Notes under the pieces: generated by a model
The model's database searches: none
Told to the model about the DNA's origin: nothing
Seen by the model: only the letters and a program-made list of their open reading frames with translations
Made by a program: the position numbers and the translations under genes
Assembly (NCBI GenBank): GCA_020724765.1
Contig: DYGJ01000004.1
Coordinates: forward strand, 1-32,110
From: Thermotoga sp.
GTDB lineage: Bacteria; Bipolaricaulota; Bipolaricaulia; Bipolaricaulales; Bipolaricaulaceae
Direction: 5' to 3'
DNA length: 32,110 bases
In this document: positions 17,176 through 25,038 of the stretch, one piece after another
How the letters are laid out: every line of letters begins with the position of its first letter
Numbering within the stretch: the stretch's first letter is position 1

Positions 17176-17371
17176 GCGAGAGGGGCACGGCCAGTTGCCT
17201 GGCGGTCGGCCACCGCTACACCTCCGGTTGCGGTGAGCACTGGCGCACCCGCCACAGGTCAGCGGTGATCGAAGAGATCAGGGTGAGAGAAGTGCGCGCC
17301 GTCGTCTCGATCGGAACCGACCCGCAGGGCGGGTTCTCATTGGGCAGGACTGGGTAGCGAGGGGAAGAGCG

Positions 17372-17641
17372 ATGGAGACGTGGTGGAACGTGCTCAAATG
17401 GGTCTTGATCGTCTTGGCGACCGGGTTCGTCGGGTACGTGGGCCGGTTCGGAGCGCAGTGGCTGATCGAGCGGGCCCGTGCGCGGCGCCAGGCTGAGCAG
17501 AAGAGTGTGCCGGGGAGTTCACCTCCCGCCGAAGGCTCTCCTGGCCCGCAGTCGGAGCTCAAGGACGCACAAAAGGCCGAGAAGAAGCGGGCCAAGGCCC
17601 AGTCCAAGGCCGCGAAGAAGAGGGTGAAGGGCGGCACTTGA
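17372..17641 (+). CDS. Small single-TM protein with Lys/Ala-rich cytosolic tail
   Basis: METWWNVLKWVLIVLATGFVGYVGRFGAQWLIERARARRQAEQKS...KDAQKAEKKRAKAQSKAAKKRVKGGT; one TM helix and a basic tail; no family recognised. Confidence 0.6.
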   Translation: METWWNVLKWVLIVLATGFVGYVGRFGAQWLIERARARRQAEQKSVPGSSPPAEGSPGPQSELKDAQKAEKKRAKAQSKAAKKRVKGGT

Positions 17642-17777
17642 CCTCAGCGGACAGCATGTAAGGTCGCCGAGCGTATCAGCCGATATACAGAAGAGCATAT
17701 GATCCTGAAGCACACATATATCAGGTTGCGAGACGGAGAGTCAGCGAACGAAGGGTTCGATTGCTCTGGCACCCTGC

Positions 17778-18533
17778 TTACGGTATGTCCAGGGCAGGCG
17801 GTATCTTGAGATGAAGGAAGAACTCGCGGTTGCCGGCCGGACCGAGGAGGGGTGAGGGGGAGGTCCCCCGAACCGTCCAACCCAGTTCCTGGTTTGCGAA
17901 CGCCGCGATTCCATCCACAACCGCCTGATGCACGGCGGGATCCCGCACCACACCTCGCCGCACAGCCTGGCGTCCTGCCTCAAACTGGGGCTTGACGAGG
18001 GCGATCACGTCGCCCCCTGACTTCACGATCGCCGCAAGCGGGGGGAGGACGAGCCGAAGCGAGATGAACGACACGTCCACCGTCGCCAGGTCTACCCGCT
18101 CCCCAATGTCCTCGGGTCGAAGATAGCGGGCGTTCAGCCCCTCGCGCACGACCACCCGTGGGTCGTTCCGGAGATTCCAGTCGAGTTGGCCCCGTCCGAC
18201 GTCCACGGCGTGCACCCGCCGCGCCCCGTGGTGAAGCAGGCAGCCGGTGAACCCGCCGGTGGAGGCGCCTACGTCCACACACACGTTGTCCTGAGGATCC
18301 ACCCCGAACGCCGCGAGCGCGGCTTCGAGCTTGTCCCCGCCGCGGGATACATGGCGAGGAGGAACAGTTACCTCGATCACGACATCGGTCGAGACCTGCG
18401 TGCCGGGCTTATCAACGAGGGCCCCCGCCACGTGCACCCGGCCGGCGCGGATCAAAGCTTGGGCCTGAGCCCGCGACGGGGCATGTCCACGCTCGAAGAG
18501 GAGGACGTCCAGCCTCTCTTTCTCTCCCGTCAT
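17778..18533 (-). CDS. tlyA: TlyA family rRNA (cytidine-2'-O)-methyltransferase / hemolysin-like
   Basis: MTGEKERLDVLLFERGHAPSRAQAQALIRAGRVHVAG (S4-like domain), RHVSRGGDKLEAALAAFGVD, CVDVGASTGGFTGCLLHHGARRVHAVDVGRGQLDWNLRNDPRV, ATVDVSFISLRLVLP, LVKPQFEAGR. Confidence 0.95.
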   Translation of the reverse strand: MTGEKERLDVLLFERGHAPSRAQAQALIRAGRVHVAGALVDKPGTQVSTDVVIEVTVPPRHVSRGGDKLEAALAAFGVDPQDNVCVDVGASTGGFTGCLLHHGARRVHAVDVGRGQLDWNLRNDPRVVVREGLNARYLRPEDIGERVDLATVDVSFISLRLVLPPLAAIVKSGGDVIALVKPQFEAGRQAVRRGVVRDPAVHQAVVDGIAAFANQELGWTVRGTSPSPLLGPAGNREFFLHLKIPPALDIP

Positions 18534-19753
18534 CCCCTCTCGCCGACGGCCTCCCCAGCCAGCGCGCGGTTGAACATCGAGAGCCCATCCGCGAGGACCG
18601 CGCACGCCCGGCGCAGGTGCGCGGTCTGGAGCACGTATGCCGCGCGGGCTTCATCCTTCCCCAAGCCAGGGGTCACGTAGAACCCGGCTCCGGGGGAGAG
18701 CATGACCGTCTCCTGGCCGGGGTAATCGGTGAGCATCCAGCGGACGAACGCCTCGGAGTCCTCCACGGGAAGGCCCATCATCACGTAGAACGCCCCTTCC
18801 GGCACGCGGAACGTGACCCCAGGGATGTCGAGCAGCTCTCTGCAGAACAGATCGCGCCGTCTCTGGTACTCGCCGATCATCTCCTCGACCACGCTGCGGT
18901 GACCTGGATCAGCCATGAAAGCGGCGAGACCAAGCTGTTCGAACGTCGGGGCGGAGAGGCGGATTGTGGCGCACTTCGTCGCCGCTGTCATCACGTCCTT
19001 GTTGTGCGAGATCAGGGCCCCGATCCGGGCCCCGCAGGCCGAGAGGCGCTTCGAGATCGAGTCCACGAGGATCGCCCGATCACGGACCTCGGGGAACGTG
19101 AGGAGGCTGGTGTGCTTCCCGTCGTAGACGAACTCTCGGTACACCTCGTCGGAGATAATGAACAGGTCGTTCTTGAGGGCGATGTCCACCAGCATCTCCA
19201 TCTCCGCCTTCGTGTACACAACCCCGGTCGGGTTCCCAGGGTGGGAGAACAGGATCGCCTTCGTGCGCGGGCCGATGAGGGCTTCGATCTCCGCTCGCGG
19301 CGGAAGATGGAACCCGTCGTCCCGGGACGTGGTGATGGGCACGATCTCGACGTTGGTGAGCCGGGCGTACCCGAGGTAGTTGGGGTAGAACGGCTCTGGG
19401 ACGAGAACCTGGTCTCCCGGATCGCAGGCGATGGTGAGGGCGAACGTGATCCCCTCCGATCCACCGACGGTGATCAGAATCTCCTCGCGGGCCACGGGCA
19501 GTCCACACTCCCCGTAGTAGCGGACGAGGGCTTCGAGGGCCTCCGGAATCCCTGGAGATGGGGCGTAGTCTAGAACCTCGACCTTCGCCTCCCGCACCCC
19601 GCGCATGAACGCTGCCGGGGTGGAAATGTCGGGTTGGCCGATGTTCAGGTGGTAGACCTTCTTGCCCCGCCGTTTCGCCTCGACGGAGAGGGGATACAGG
19701 CGGCGGATGGGCGAGGCGGGAGCTGCAGCACTGCGCGCAGAGGGCTTAGGCAT
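18530..19753 (-). CDS. Pyridoxal-phosphate aminotransferase, class I/II
   Basis: LNIGQPDISTPAAF, GGSEGITFAL, PEPFYPNYLGYARL, FSHPGNPTGVVYT, ISDEVYREFVYDG, DSISKRLSACGARIG (PLP Lys). Start at Met 19753, an alternative to the ORF-track ATG at 19792; overlaps tlyA by 4 bp. Confidence 0.92.
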   Translation of the reverse strand: MPKPSARSAAAPASPIRRLYPLSVEAKRRGKKVYHLNIGQPDISTPAAFMRGVREAKVEVLDYAPSPGIPEALEALVRYYGECGLPVAREEILITVGGSEGITFALTIACDPGDQVLVPEPFYPNYLGYARLTNVEIVPITTSRDDGFHLPPRAEIEALIGPRTKAILFSHPGNPTGVVYTKAEMEMLVDIALKNDLFIISDEVYREFVYDGKHTSLLTFPEVRDRAILVDSISKRLSACGARIGALISHNKDVMTAATKCATIRLSAPTFEQLGLAAFMADPGHRSVVEEMIGEYQRRRDLFCRELLDIPGVTFRVPEGAFYVMMGLPVEDSEAFVRWMLTDYPGQETVMLSPGAGFYVTPGLGKDEARAAYVLQTAHLRRACAVLADGLSMFNRALAGEAVGERG

Positions 19754-20402
19754 AGTCGAGAACCCACACCTCCTTCTTGGTGGGGAGAGCATCGGGGGTG
19801 ATCTTCACCTCAGACTTCTTGATCCGCTTCGCAGGGATGCCGACCTCGTCCAGAAACTCGTCCACAGGGCGGATCGGCCAGTCCTTCACCGCCTCGGTGC
19901 GGTAGTGCATGGGAATCACGATGCGCAGTCTCGGGAGCGACCGCACGACCTCGCTCGCCTCCTTGGCTCCGACCGTGAAGTGGCCGCCCACCGGGAGCAG
20001 TGCCACCTCCACATCTTGAAGCGGGCGGAGCTGCTCGGCGTTCAGGGTGTGGCCGAGGTCCCCAAAGTGGGCGAGGGTTACCCCGTCCACCGTGAGCTTG
20101 AAGATCACATCCTGACCGCGGTCACGTCCTCCCTTGGTGTCGTGGAACGCCGAGACACCGCGGAACGTGATCCCCCGCACCGTCTGCTCGCCGATCCCGC
20201 GGACGACCTCCGGCGATCCCTCCACCCGATCCACCGCGTTGTGGTCGAAGTGGTCGTGGGACACGGTCACGATGTGGGCCGGGCCCTTCGGAGCTTTGTA
20301 CGGGACCTTCTCCTCGTAGGGGTCGGTGATGATCACCGTGCCATCGCCCGCCTCGATGCGGAAGCAGGCGTGGCCAATCCACTTGAGCTTCACACTCGCC
20401 AC
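19746..20402 (-). CDS. MBL-fold metal-dependent hydrolase (UPF0173-like)
   Basis: MASVKLKWIGHACFRIEAGDGTVIITDPYEEKVPY...VTVSHDHFDHNAV...AFHDTKGGRDRGQDVIFKLTVDGVTLAHFGDLGHTL; HxHxDH motif. Confidence 0.92.
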   Translation of the reverse strand: MASVKLKWIGHACFRIEAGDGTVIITDPYEEKVPYKAPKGPAHIVTVSHDHFDHNAVDRVEGSPEVVRGIGEQTVRGITFRGVSAFHDTKGGRDRGQDVIFKLTVDGVTLAHFGDLGHTLNAEQLRPLQDVEVALLPVGGHFTVGAKEASEVVRSLPRLRIVIPMHYRTEAVKDWPIRPVDEFLDEVGIPAKRIKKSEVKITPDALPTKKEVWVLDYA

Positions 20403-20419
20403 CTCCTCGCAGAGCTACT

Positions 20420-21373
20420 CTATCCGAGTGAGGCGGGGGCGGGCAACCGAGCGAGGGCCCGGTTCAGCAGGTGCACCACAAGATCGTCGTAGGACATCCC
20501 GATTGCCCGGGCGGCGCGGGGAACGAGGGACATCTCGGTGAAGCCGGGGAGGGTGTTCACTTCGAGGAGGTACGGCGTCCCGTCCGGGGCGAGGCGGAAG
20601 TCGGCCCGCGACAGGTCGCGACATCCGAGCACCTCGTGGGCTTGGCGCGCGACGTTCTGGATCCGAGCAGCGATCTCGGGGGCGATCTCGGCCGGGCAGG
20701 AGACGGTGCACTCCCCGGGGGTGTACTTCGCCGTCCAGTCGAAGAGATCACCCTTCTTCGGTTGCAGCTCGACCAGGGGTAGCGCCTCTACCTCCCCGTT
20801 TCGCTCGAGGAGGGAAGCGGTGATTTCCCGGCCGGGGATGAACCGCTCGGCGAGGAACTCCCCGTACCGGTCAGCTAGCTCCTCGGCTGCGGGCATGAAC
20901 TCCTCGCGGCTGGCGACGATGCGTACGCCTACGCTGGATCCCTCGCGCCGCGGCTTGAGGACGAGCGGATAACCCAGCTCCTCTGCTCTAGAGGCGAACG
21001 TCGCGAGGTCGCCTCTCGTGTAGTGCAGCCAGTCCGGGACAGGAAGGCCCTTCGCCTGGAACGTCTTGCGCGACTCGACCTTGTCCAGCGCCAGCGCCGA
21101 GGCCAGCGGCTCCGAGCCGACGTACGGTTTGCCCATTAGATCGAGAAGGAGCTGCACCGTGCCGTCCTCGCCCTCCCCACCGTGGAGGATGTTGAACACA
21201 GCGGCAAACGGGGCCAGCCGCTGCGGGAGGCCATCGTAGGTGTCGAACTCCACCAACTCTGCATTCCACCTGTTGCGGACAAGCGCAGCGTACACGCCGC
21301 GGCCCGAGCGGAGCGAGATCTCCCGCTCCGCAGAGGTACCCCCACACAGCACCGCGACCCGAGGTGTGTTCAT
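20420..21373 (-). CDS. ddl: D-alanine--D-alanine ligase
   Basis: VAVLCGGTSAEREISLRSG, FNILHGGEGEDGTVQLLLDLMGKPYVGS, LVLKPRREGSSVGV, FIPGREITASLL, LLEVNTLPGFTEMSLVPRAARAIGMSY. Confidence 0.96.
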   Translation of the reverse strand: MNTPRVAVLCGGTSAEREISLRSGRGVYAALVRNRWNAELVEFDTYDGLPQRLAPFAAVFNILHGGEGEDGTVQLLLDLMGKPYVGSEPLASALALDKVESRKTFQAKGLPVPDWLHYTRGDLATFASRAEELGYPLVLKPRREGSSVGVRIVASREEFMPAAEELADRYGEFLAERFIPGREITASLLERNGEVEALPLVELQPKKGDLFDWTAKYTPGECTVSCPAEIAPEIAARIQNVARQAHEVLGCRDLSRADFRLAPDGTPYLLEVNTLPGFTEMSLVPRAARAIGMSYDDLVVHLLNRALARLPAPASLG

Positions 21374-21481
21374 CGAGCGATCCTCAACCTGGCTGAGGAG
21401 TGAGTCAAGAGCGTCGGTCCCTGACGCGGGTATTCCAGGTCACTGCGCGCATCTTCTCTCCGGGTGACGGTGTTGGGCTTG

Positions 21482-21523
21482 TCTCCCTCGCTCCTTGCGG
21501 GAGAGAGGGTCGAGGTGAGGGGG
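21482..21523. repeat. Short palindromic intergenic element (CTCTCC/GGGAGAG type)
   Basis: TCTCCCTCGCTCCTTGCGGGAGAGAGGGTCGAGGTGAGGGG: TCTCCC (21482-21487) pairs with GGGAGA (21499-21504), followed by a G-rich GAGGTGAGGGG tail, between ddl and xth. Confidence 0.5.
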
Positions 21524-21526
21524 GAT

Positions 21527-22306
21527 CTACAGGTCAAACTCGGCGACGAGGAACGTGTGATCCGACGGTTTCTCGGCCCGGCGTGCCTCGCGATCGATCC
21601 ACGACCGCACCGACTTCTCGGCGAGGGGCCGCGTGGCCCAGATGTGATCTACCCGCCACCCCACGTTCCGATCGAGCGCCCCCGCCACGCGGTAATCCCA
21701 AAACGTGTACTGCCCTGGTTCCCCCGGGTGGTGGTTGCGGAACACGTCCACGAACCCCCACGCCCGGACCCGCTCCAGGGCGGCGCGGGCCTCAGGGTGG
21801 AAGTCCACATGGTCTTTGAGCCGCTTCGGGTCGTGGACGTCGATCTCCTCCGGGGCCACGTTGAGATCCCCGCACCAGAGGAGGGGCTCCTCTGGCGAGA
21901 AGTGGCGCGCGAAGTGGTCGCGCATCCGCGCGAGCCATTCCAGCTTGTACGCGAACATCGGAGAGTCCGCAGACTGACCTTGGGGGACATAGGTGTTCAC
22001 GATCGCGATTCCGGCCACCGTGGCCTGGATCAGGCGTGGTTCGTCAGGAGAACCTCCGTCATCGAGCCCGTAGCGGACGTCCGTCGGCTCGGCGAGGCTT
22101 GCCAGGGCGACCCCGGCGTGCGCCTTCTGCCCGCGGAAGGTGACCTGGTAGCCTCTCTTCCGAAAGAACTCGGTCGGGAACTCGTGGTCCTGGACCTTCG
22201 TCTCTTGAAGGCAGAGAACGTCGGGCCTCTCCTGCGAGAGCCAGTCGGCGAGGACGGGGAGCCGGGAGCGCACCGAGTTCGTGTTGAACGTCGCCACCTT
22301 GAACAT
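21527..22306 (-). CDS. xthA: Exodeoxyribonuclease III
   Basis: MFKVATFNTNSVRSRLPVLADWLSQERPDVLCLQETKVQDHEFP...GVALASL...WCGDLNVAPEEIDVHDPKR...YTFWDYR...RVDHIWATRPLA...SDHTFLVAEFDL; EEP nuclease motifs. Alternative start at 22315. Confidence 0.95.
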   Translation of the reverse strand: MFKVATFNTNSVRSRLPVLADWLSQERPDVLCLQETKVQDHEFPTEFFRKRGYQVTFRGQKAHAGVALASLAEPTDVRYGLDDGGSPDEPRLIQATVAGIAIVNTYVPQGQSADSPMFAYKLEWLARMRDHFARHFSPEEPLLWCGDLNVAPEEIDVHDPKRLKDHVDFHPEARAALERVRAWGFVDVFRNHHPGEPGQYTFWDYRVAGALDRNVGWRVDHIWATRPLAEKSVRSWIDREARRAEKPSDHTFLVAEFDL

Positions 22307-22316
22307 GAACTCCATC

Positions 22317-23117
22317 CTACCTTACGAGGCGACCATAGAACTCGGGGCGGCGGTCGGCGAGCACATCGTTGAGCTGGGTGAGGTGCTTGTCTCGGGCTTG
22401 GGCGGGGTCGATCTCTACCACCTGCGCTTCCTCCCCATCCTGCGGAGCTTGCACAAGCACGTCGCCATTGGGGGCCACGACCTGAGAGAGGCCGGTGAAG
22501 CGCAGTGTCTCCCCCGTGCGCGCCTCGACCCCGATCCGGTTTGCGGTCACGGTGAACACGCGGTTCTCCATCGCCCGCACCCGCATCGTCAGTTGCGCGA
22601 GCCCTGGCATGACCAAGTTCGCCGGGTGGGCGATCACCTCCGCCCCCTGAAGGGCGAGCGACCGCGCCGCCTCGGGGAAGAAGTGGTCGTAGCACACGAG
22701 GAGCCCGACCTTGGCCAGGCCTACATCTGCGACGGGGAACGGGAGGTCCCCCGGAGCGAACAGGTTCTTCTCCTCGTAGAACAGGTGAACCTTACGGTAC
22801 CGGACGACGAGGCCGGATGGGCCGACGAGGACCGCCGAGTTGTAGACACGCTTGTCTGCCCTCTCAGGGAGGCCAGCGACGAGGTGGCAATTCGATTCGC
22901 GGGCGAGGGCGATGAGACGGGCCGTCGTCGGTCCTTCCGGCACCGGCTCGGCGAGCTCCGCGAGTTCCTGGGCTGTGGCGAACTGGTAGCCGGTAGCGAA
23001 CAGCTCGGGGAGCACCCACAGGTCGGCCCGGTCACGGGCCAGGAGATCCGCGACCCTGTCCAGGTTCCGTTCGACCTCGCCGAATTCCGGTGCGACCTGC
23101 ACATATCCCACGCGCAT
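22317..23117 (-). CDS. Carbon-nitrogen hydrolase (nitrilase superfamily)
   Basis: MRVGYVQVAPEFGEVERNLDRV...LWVLPELFATGY (Glu), VRYRKVHLFYEEKNLF (Lys), LLVCYDHFFPEAARSLALQGAEVIAHPANLV (Cys). Start at Met 23117. Confidence 0.93.
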   Translation of the reverse strand: MRVGYVQVAPEFGEVERNLDRVADLLARDRADLWVLPELFATGYQFATAQELAELAEPVPEGPTTARLIALARESNCHLVAGLPERADKRVYNSAVLVGPSGLVVRYRKVHLFYEEKNLFAPGDLPFPVADVGLAKVGLLVCYDHFFPEAARSLALQGAEVIAHPANLVMPGLAQLTMRVRAMENRVFTVTANRIGVEARTGETLRFTGLSQVVAPNGDVLVQAPQDGEEAQVVEIDPAQARDKHLTQLNDVLADRRPEFYGRLVR

Positions 23118-23428
23118 GAGGGGAACTGTAGCGACGAGAACCTGCTCTTCAACCACCGCTCCTTCTAAGGTTCTGACTGAAACGTATTGGGGCTGCCTGC
23201 TCCAACTGCGGTCGTCCTCTGGTTGATCGATCCCGGGCTCGACTCTGAGCGGAAGCTTGAGACCTGCTCGAAAGCGAGGACGAGTGCTCCGCAAGTGGGG
23301 ACGAACGACGGCTGGGGCCTGGTGCCCACGGTTCGGCGAGATGTGTTGGCCTTCCTCTTTGCGTGGCCCAGCCAGGCGTTCTGCCAGCTAGAGATCGTCC
23401 ACGCCGCGGGGGGCGGCAGGGGCGGGTG

Positions 23429-24541
23429 CTACGGCGATGGAATCTCGGGGAATCCCTTGAAGATGGACAAGCGATAATCCCCGCTCCCACCCCGCCAGAC
23501 CACCCGGATGAAGAACCGACACTCCCCGTCCAGGAAGCATTCTCCGAGAGGCGGGCACTCCACCCCCGCATAGCACGGGACATGCATCGCCGTAGCAGCT
23601 TCTACTGACAGGCATTCGGCAAGCACGTCGCCACACGGGTCGTGAACGAGGTAGAGATCAACAACGAGGCTACCCGGGTCAAGCCAGACGACGAACGCAT
23701 CACCGTACGTGGCGCGGATTCTGTGCCAGTCATGCCAATCACCTTCACCGAGTGCCCCTGTGTAATGGCCGGCTGGGAGGAGGATCGCATCGTCCCCGGG
23801 GCCGGACGAATCGGGAAGCTGTTCGCGCGGCAATGTGGCGATGTCCGCTTCCTTGGGAAGGCATCCCTGATGCAGTTCGCCGGAGGCGCATCGGAACTCG
23901 GGGCCCACCGCACAGGTATTCACAAGCAGCGATGGCGGGGACGGGGCGGGGGCGGCCGCTGGCAGCGCAGGTGCGGAGTTGAAGACACAGATAGAGACGG
24001 CACATTCGACACCTCGTGTCTGCAGATCGACGACCTTCCTAGCGAGAAACAGGGCGAACCCTTCTTGATCGCCGGTCCGATACGCATACTCGCTGGCATC
24101 ATAGGCGCGGAAATAGGAGACCAGATCCGTCTGCTCGCTGGGAATCACCAAGCCCAATACCGCCTCTCTACCCAACGGGGGCGCTATGGCCAGAGAGATC
24201 CTCGCGCCATCAGGGGGAATGGTGAGAAGCGTGTCTGCAGCGACAACAACCGGGAAATCTTCCCAGAAGTGGCGGCACGGAAACAGCATCATCGTCACTT
24301 CGCCATCGGCACGAAAGTAGAAGAGGTAGAGATACCCGTCAATGGGAGACTTCACCGAGATCACCATCTGCTCAGCTGCGTAATACGTTCTTGAGCAGCC
24401 CCCATTCACCGATAGCTCCAGAGGCCGAGCGGCGACTAGAGTCGCTCCCTGAAGCCGCTGCAGCGTGAGATCAGATAACTGAGCGTTGCACGTCACCGTG
24501 CAGAGAGACACAAGGATGACGCTTGCCGTTCTAGCATTCAT
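23429..24541 (-). CDS. Secreted DUF4384-like protein with a Cys-rich, PPC-like C-terminal domain
   Basis: Signal peptide MNARTASVILVSLCTVTCNAQ; LSVNGGCSRTYYAAEQMVISVKSPIDGYLYLFYFRADGEVTMMLFPCRHF (DUF4384-like); C-terminal GDWHDWHRIRATYGDAFVVWLDPGSLVVDLYLVHDPCGDVLAEC...CRFFIRVVWRGGSGDYRLSIFKG (PPC-like beta-sandwich). Confidence 0.72.
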   Translation of the reverse strand: MNARTASVILVSLCTVTCNAQLSDLTLQRLQGATLVAARPLELSVNGGCSRTYYAAEQMVISVKSPIDGYLYLFYFRADGEVTMMLFPCRHFWEDFPVVVAADTLLTIPPDGARISLAIAPPLGREAVLGLVIPSEQTDLVSYFRAYDASEYAYRTGDQEGFALFLARKVVDLQTRGVECAVSICVFNSAPALPAAAPAPSPPSLLVNTCAVGPEFRCASGELHQGCLPKEADIATLPREQLPDSSGPGDDAILLPAGHYTGALGEGDWHDWHRIRATYGDAFVVWLDPGSLVVDLYLVHDPCGDVLAECLSVEAATAMHVPCYAGVECPPLGECFLDGECRFFIRVVWRGGSGDYRLSIFKGFPEIPSP

Positions 24542-24858
24542 CTCACCACCATCCCCAGACTCCACGCAGTGTAGCGAGGGCGGCTATCGGGATCAAACAC
24601 CAGGATCTGGTTCTCCAGGACACCGCTTGCAGAGAGAGGGGACGCTACCGGTCGGGCTTTCTACTCGACGACGGTGCGGGGATGCTGCTTGGACCCAGCT
24701 GCGCGAATACGAGGCTCCCGCGAACGCAGATCCACAAGCCCATCATCGGTGCCATGACTGGCCAAACATTCGGGCACGCGTTGTAATGTGATCCGCGAAT
24801 TCCCATTAACAACACAGCGAATCCGTTTATAGTGGTTGCCGGCAGGACATAGTGTCCC

Positions 24859-24887
24859 TTGACGCGGTTCAGATCCCGTTGTATACA
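24859..24887 (+). promoter_or_regulatory. Sigma70-type promoter for the beta-helix gene
   Basis: TTGACG (24859-24864), 17-bp spacer, TATACA (24882-24887); located 151 nt upstream of the preferred start at 25039. Confidence 0.6.
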
Positions 24888-24894
24888 GAATCTA

Positions 24895-25038
24895 TAGTGT
24901 TGGTGGGGTCGCCACTACAGATGGCGGATCTTTGCTAGGGGGTGGCATTCGGAGGCAAAGAAGGCGGTCGGTCAGCTGGGTGTTCGGGTCCCGGGAATGG
25001 CAAGCCTTACAAGCACAGATAAGGGAGAGGAGGGCAGG
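24895..25038 (+). other. Candidate structured 5' leader of the beta-helix gene
   Basis: About 144-nt predicted leader with CGCCA/TGGCG (24910-24914/24922-24926) and TCTTTGC/GCAAAGA (24929-24935/24955-24961) inverted repeats, then GGGAGAGGAGG RBS before ATG 25039. Confidence 0.35.

Noticed and set aside
17740-17775. tRNA T-arm-like string GGGTTCGATTGC
   Set aside because: Flanking bases cannot form the 5-bp T-stem, and no acceptor, D or anticodon stems could be traced on either strand.
24895-25038. c-di-GMP-I (GEMM) riboswitch in the beta-helix leader
   Set aside because: A GCAAAG string is present, but the remembered core (ACAGGGCAAACC...GGGACGCAAAGCC) and junction layout are absent; kept only as an unassigned leader.
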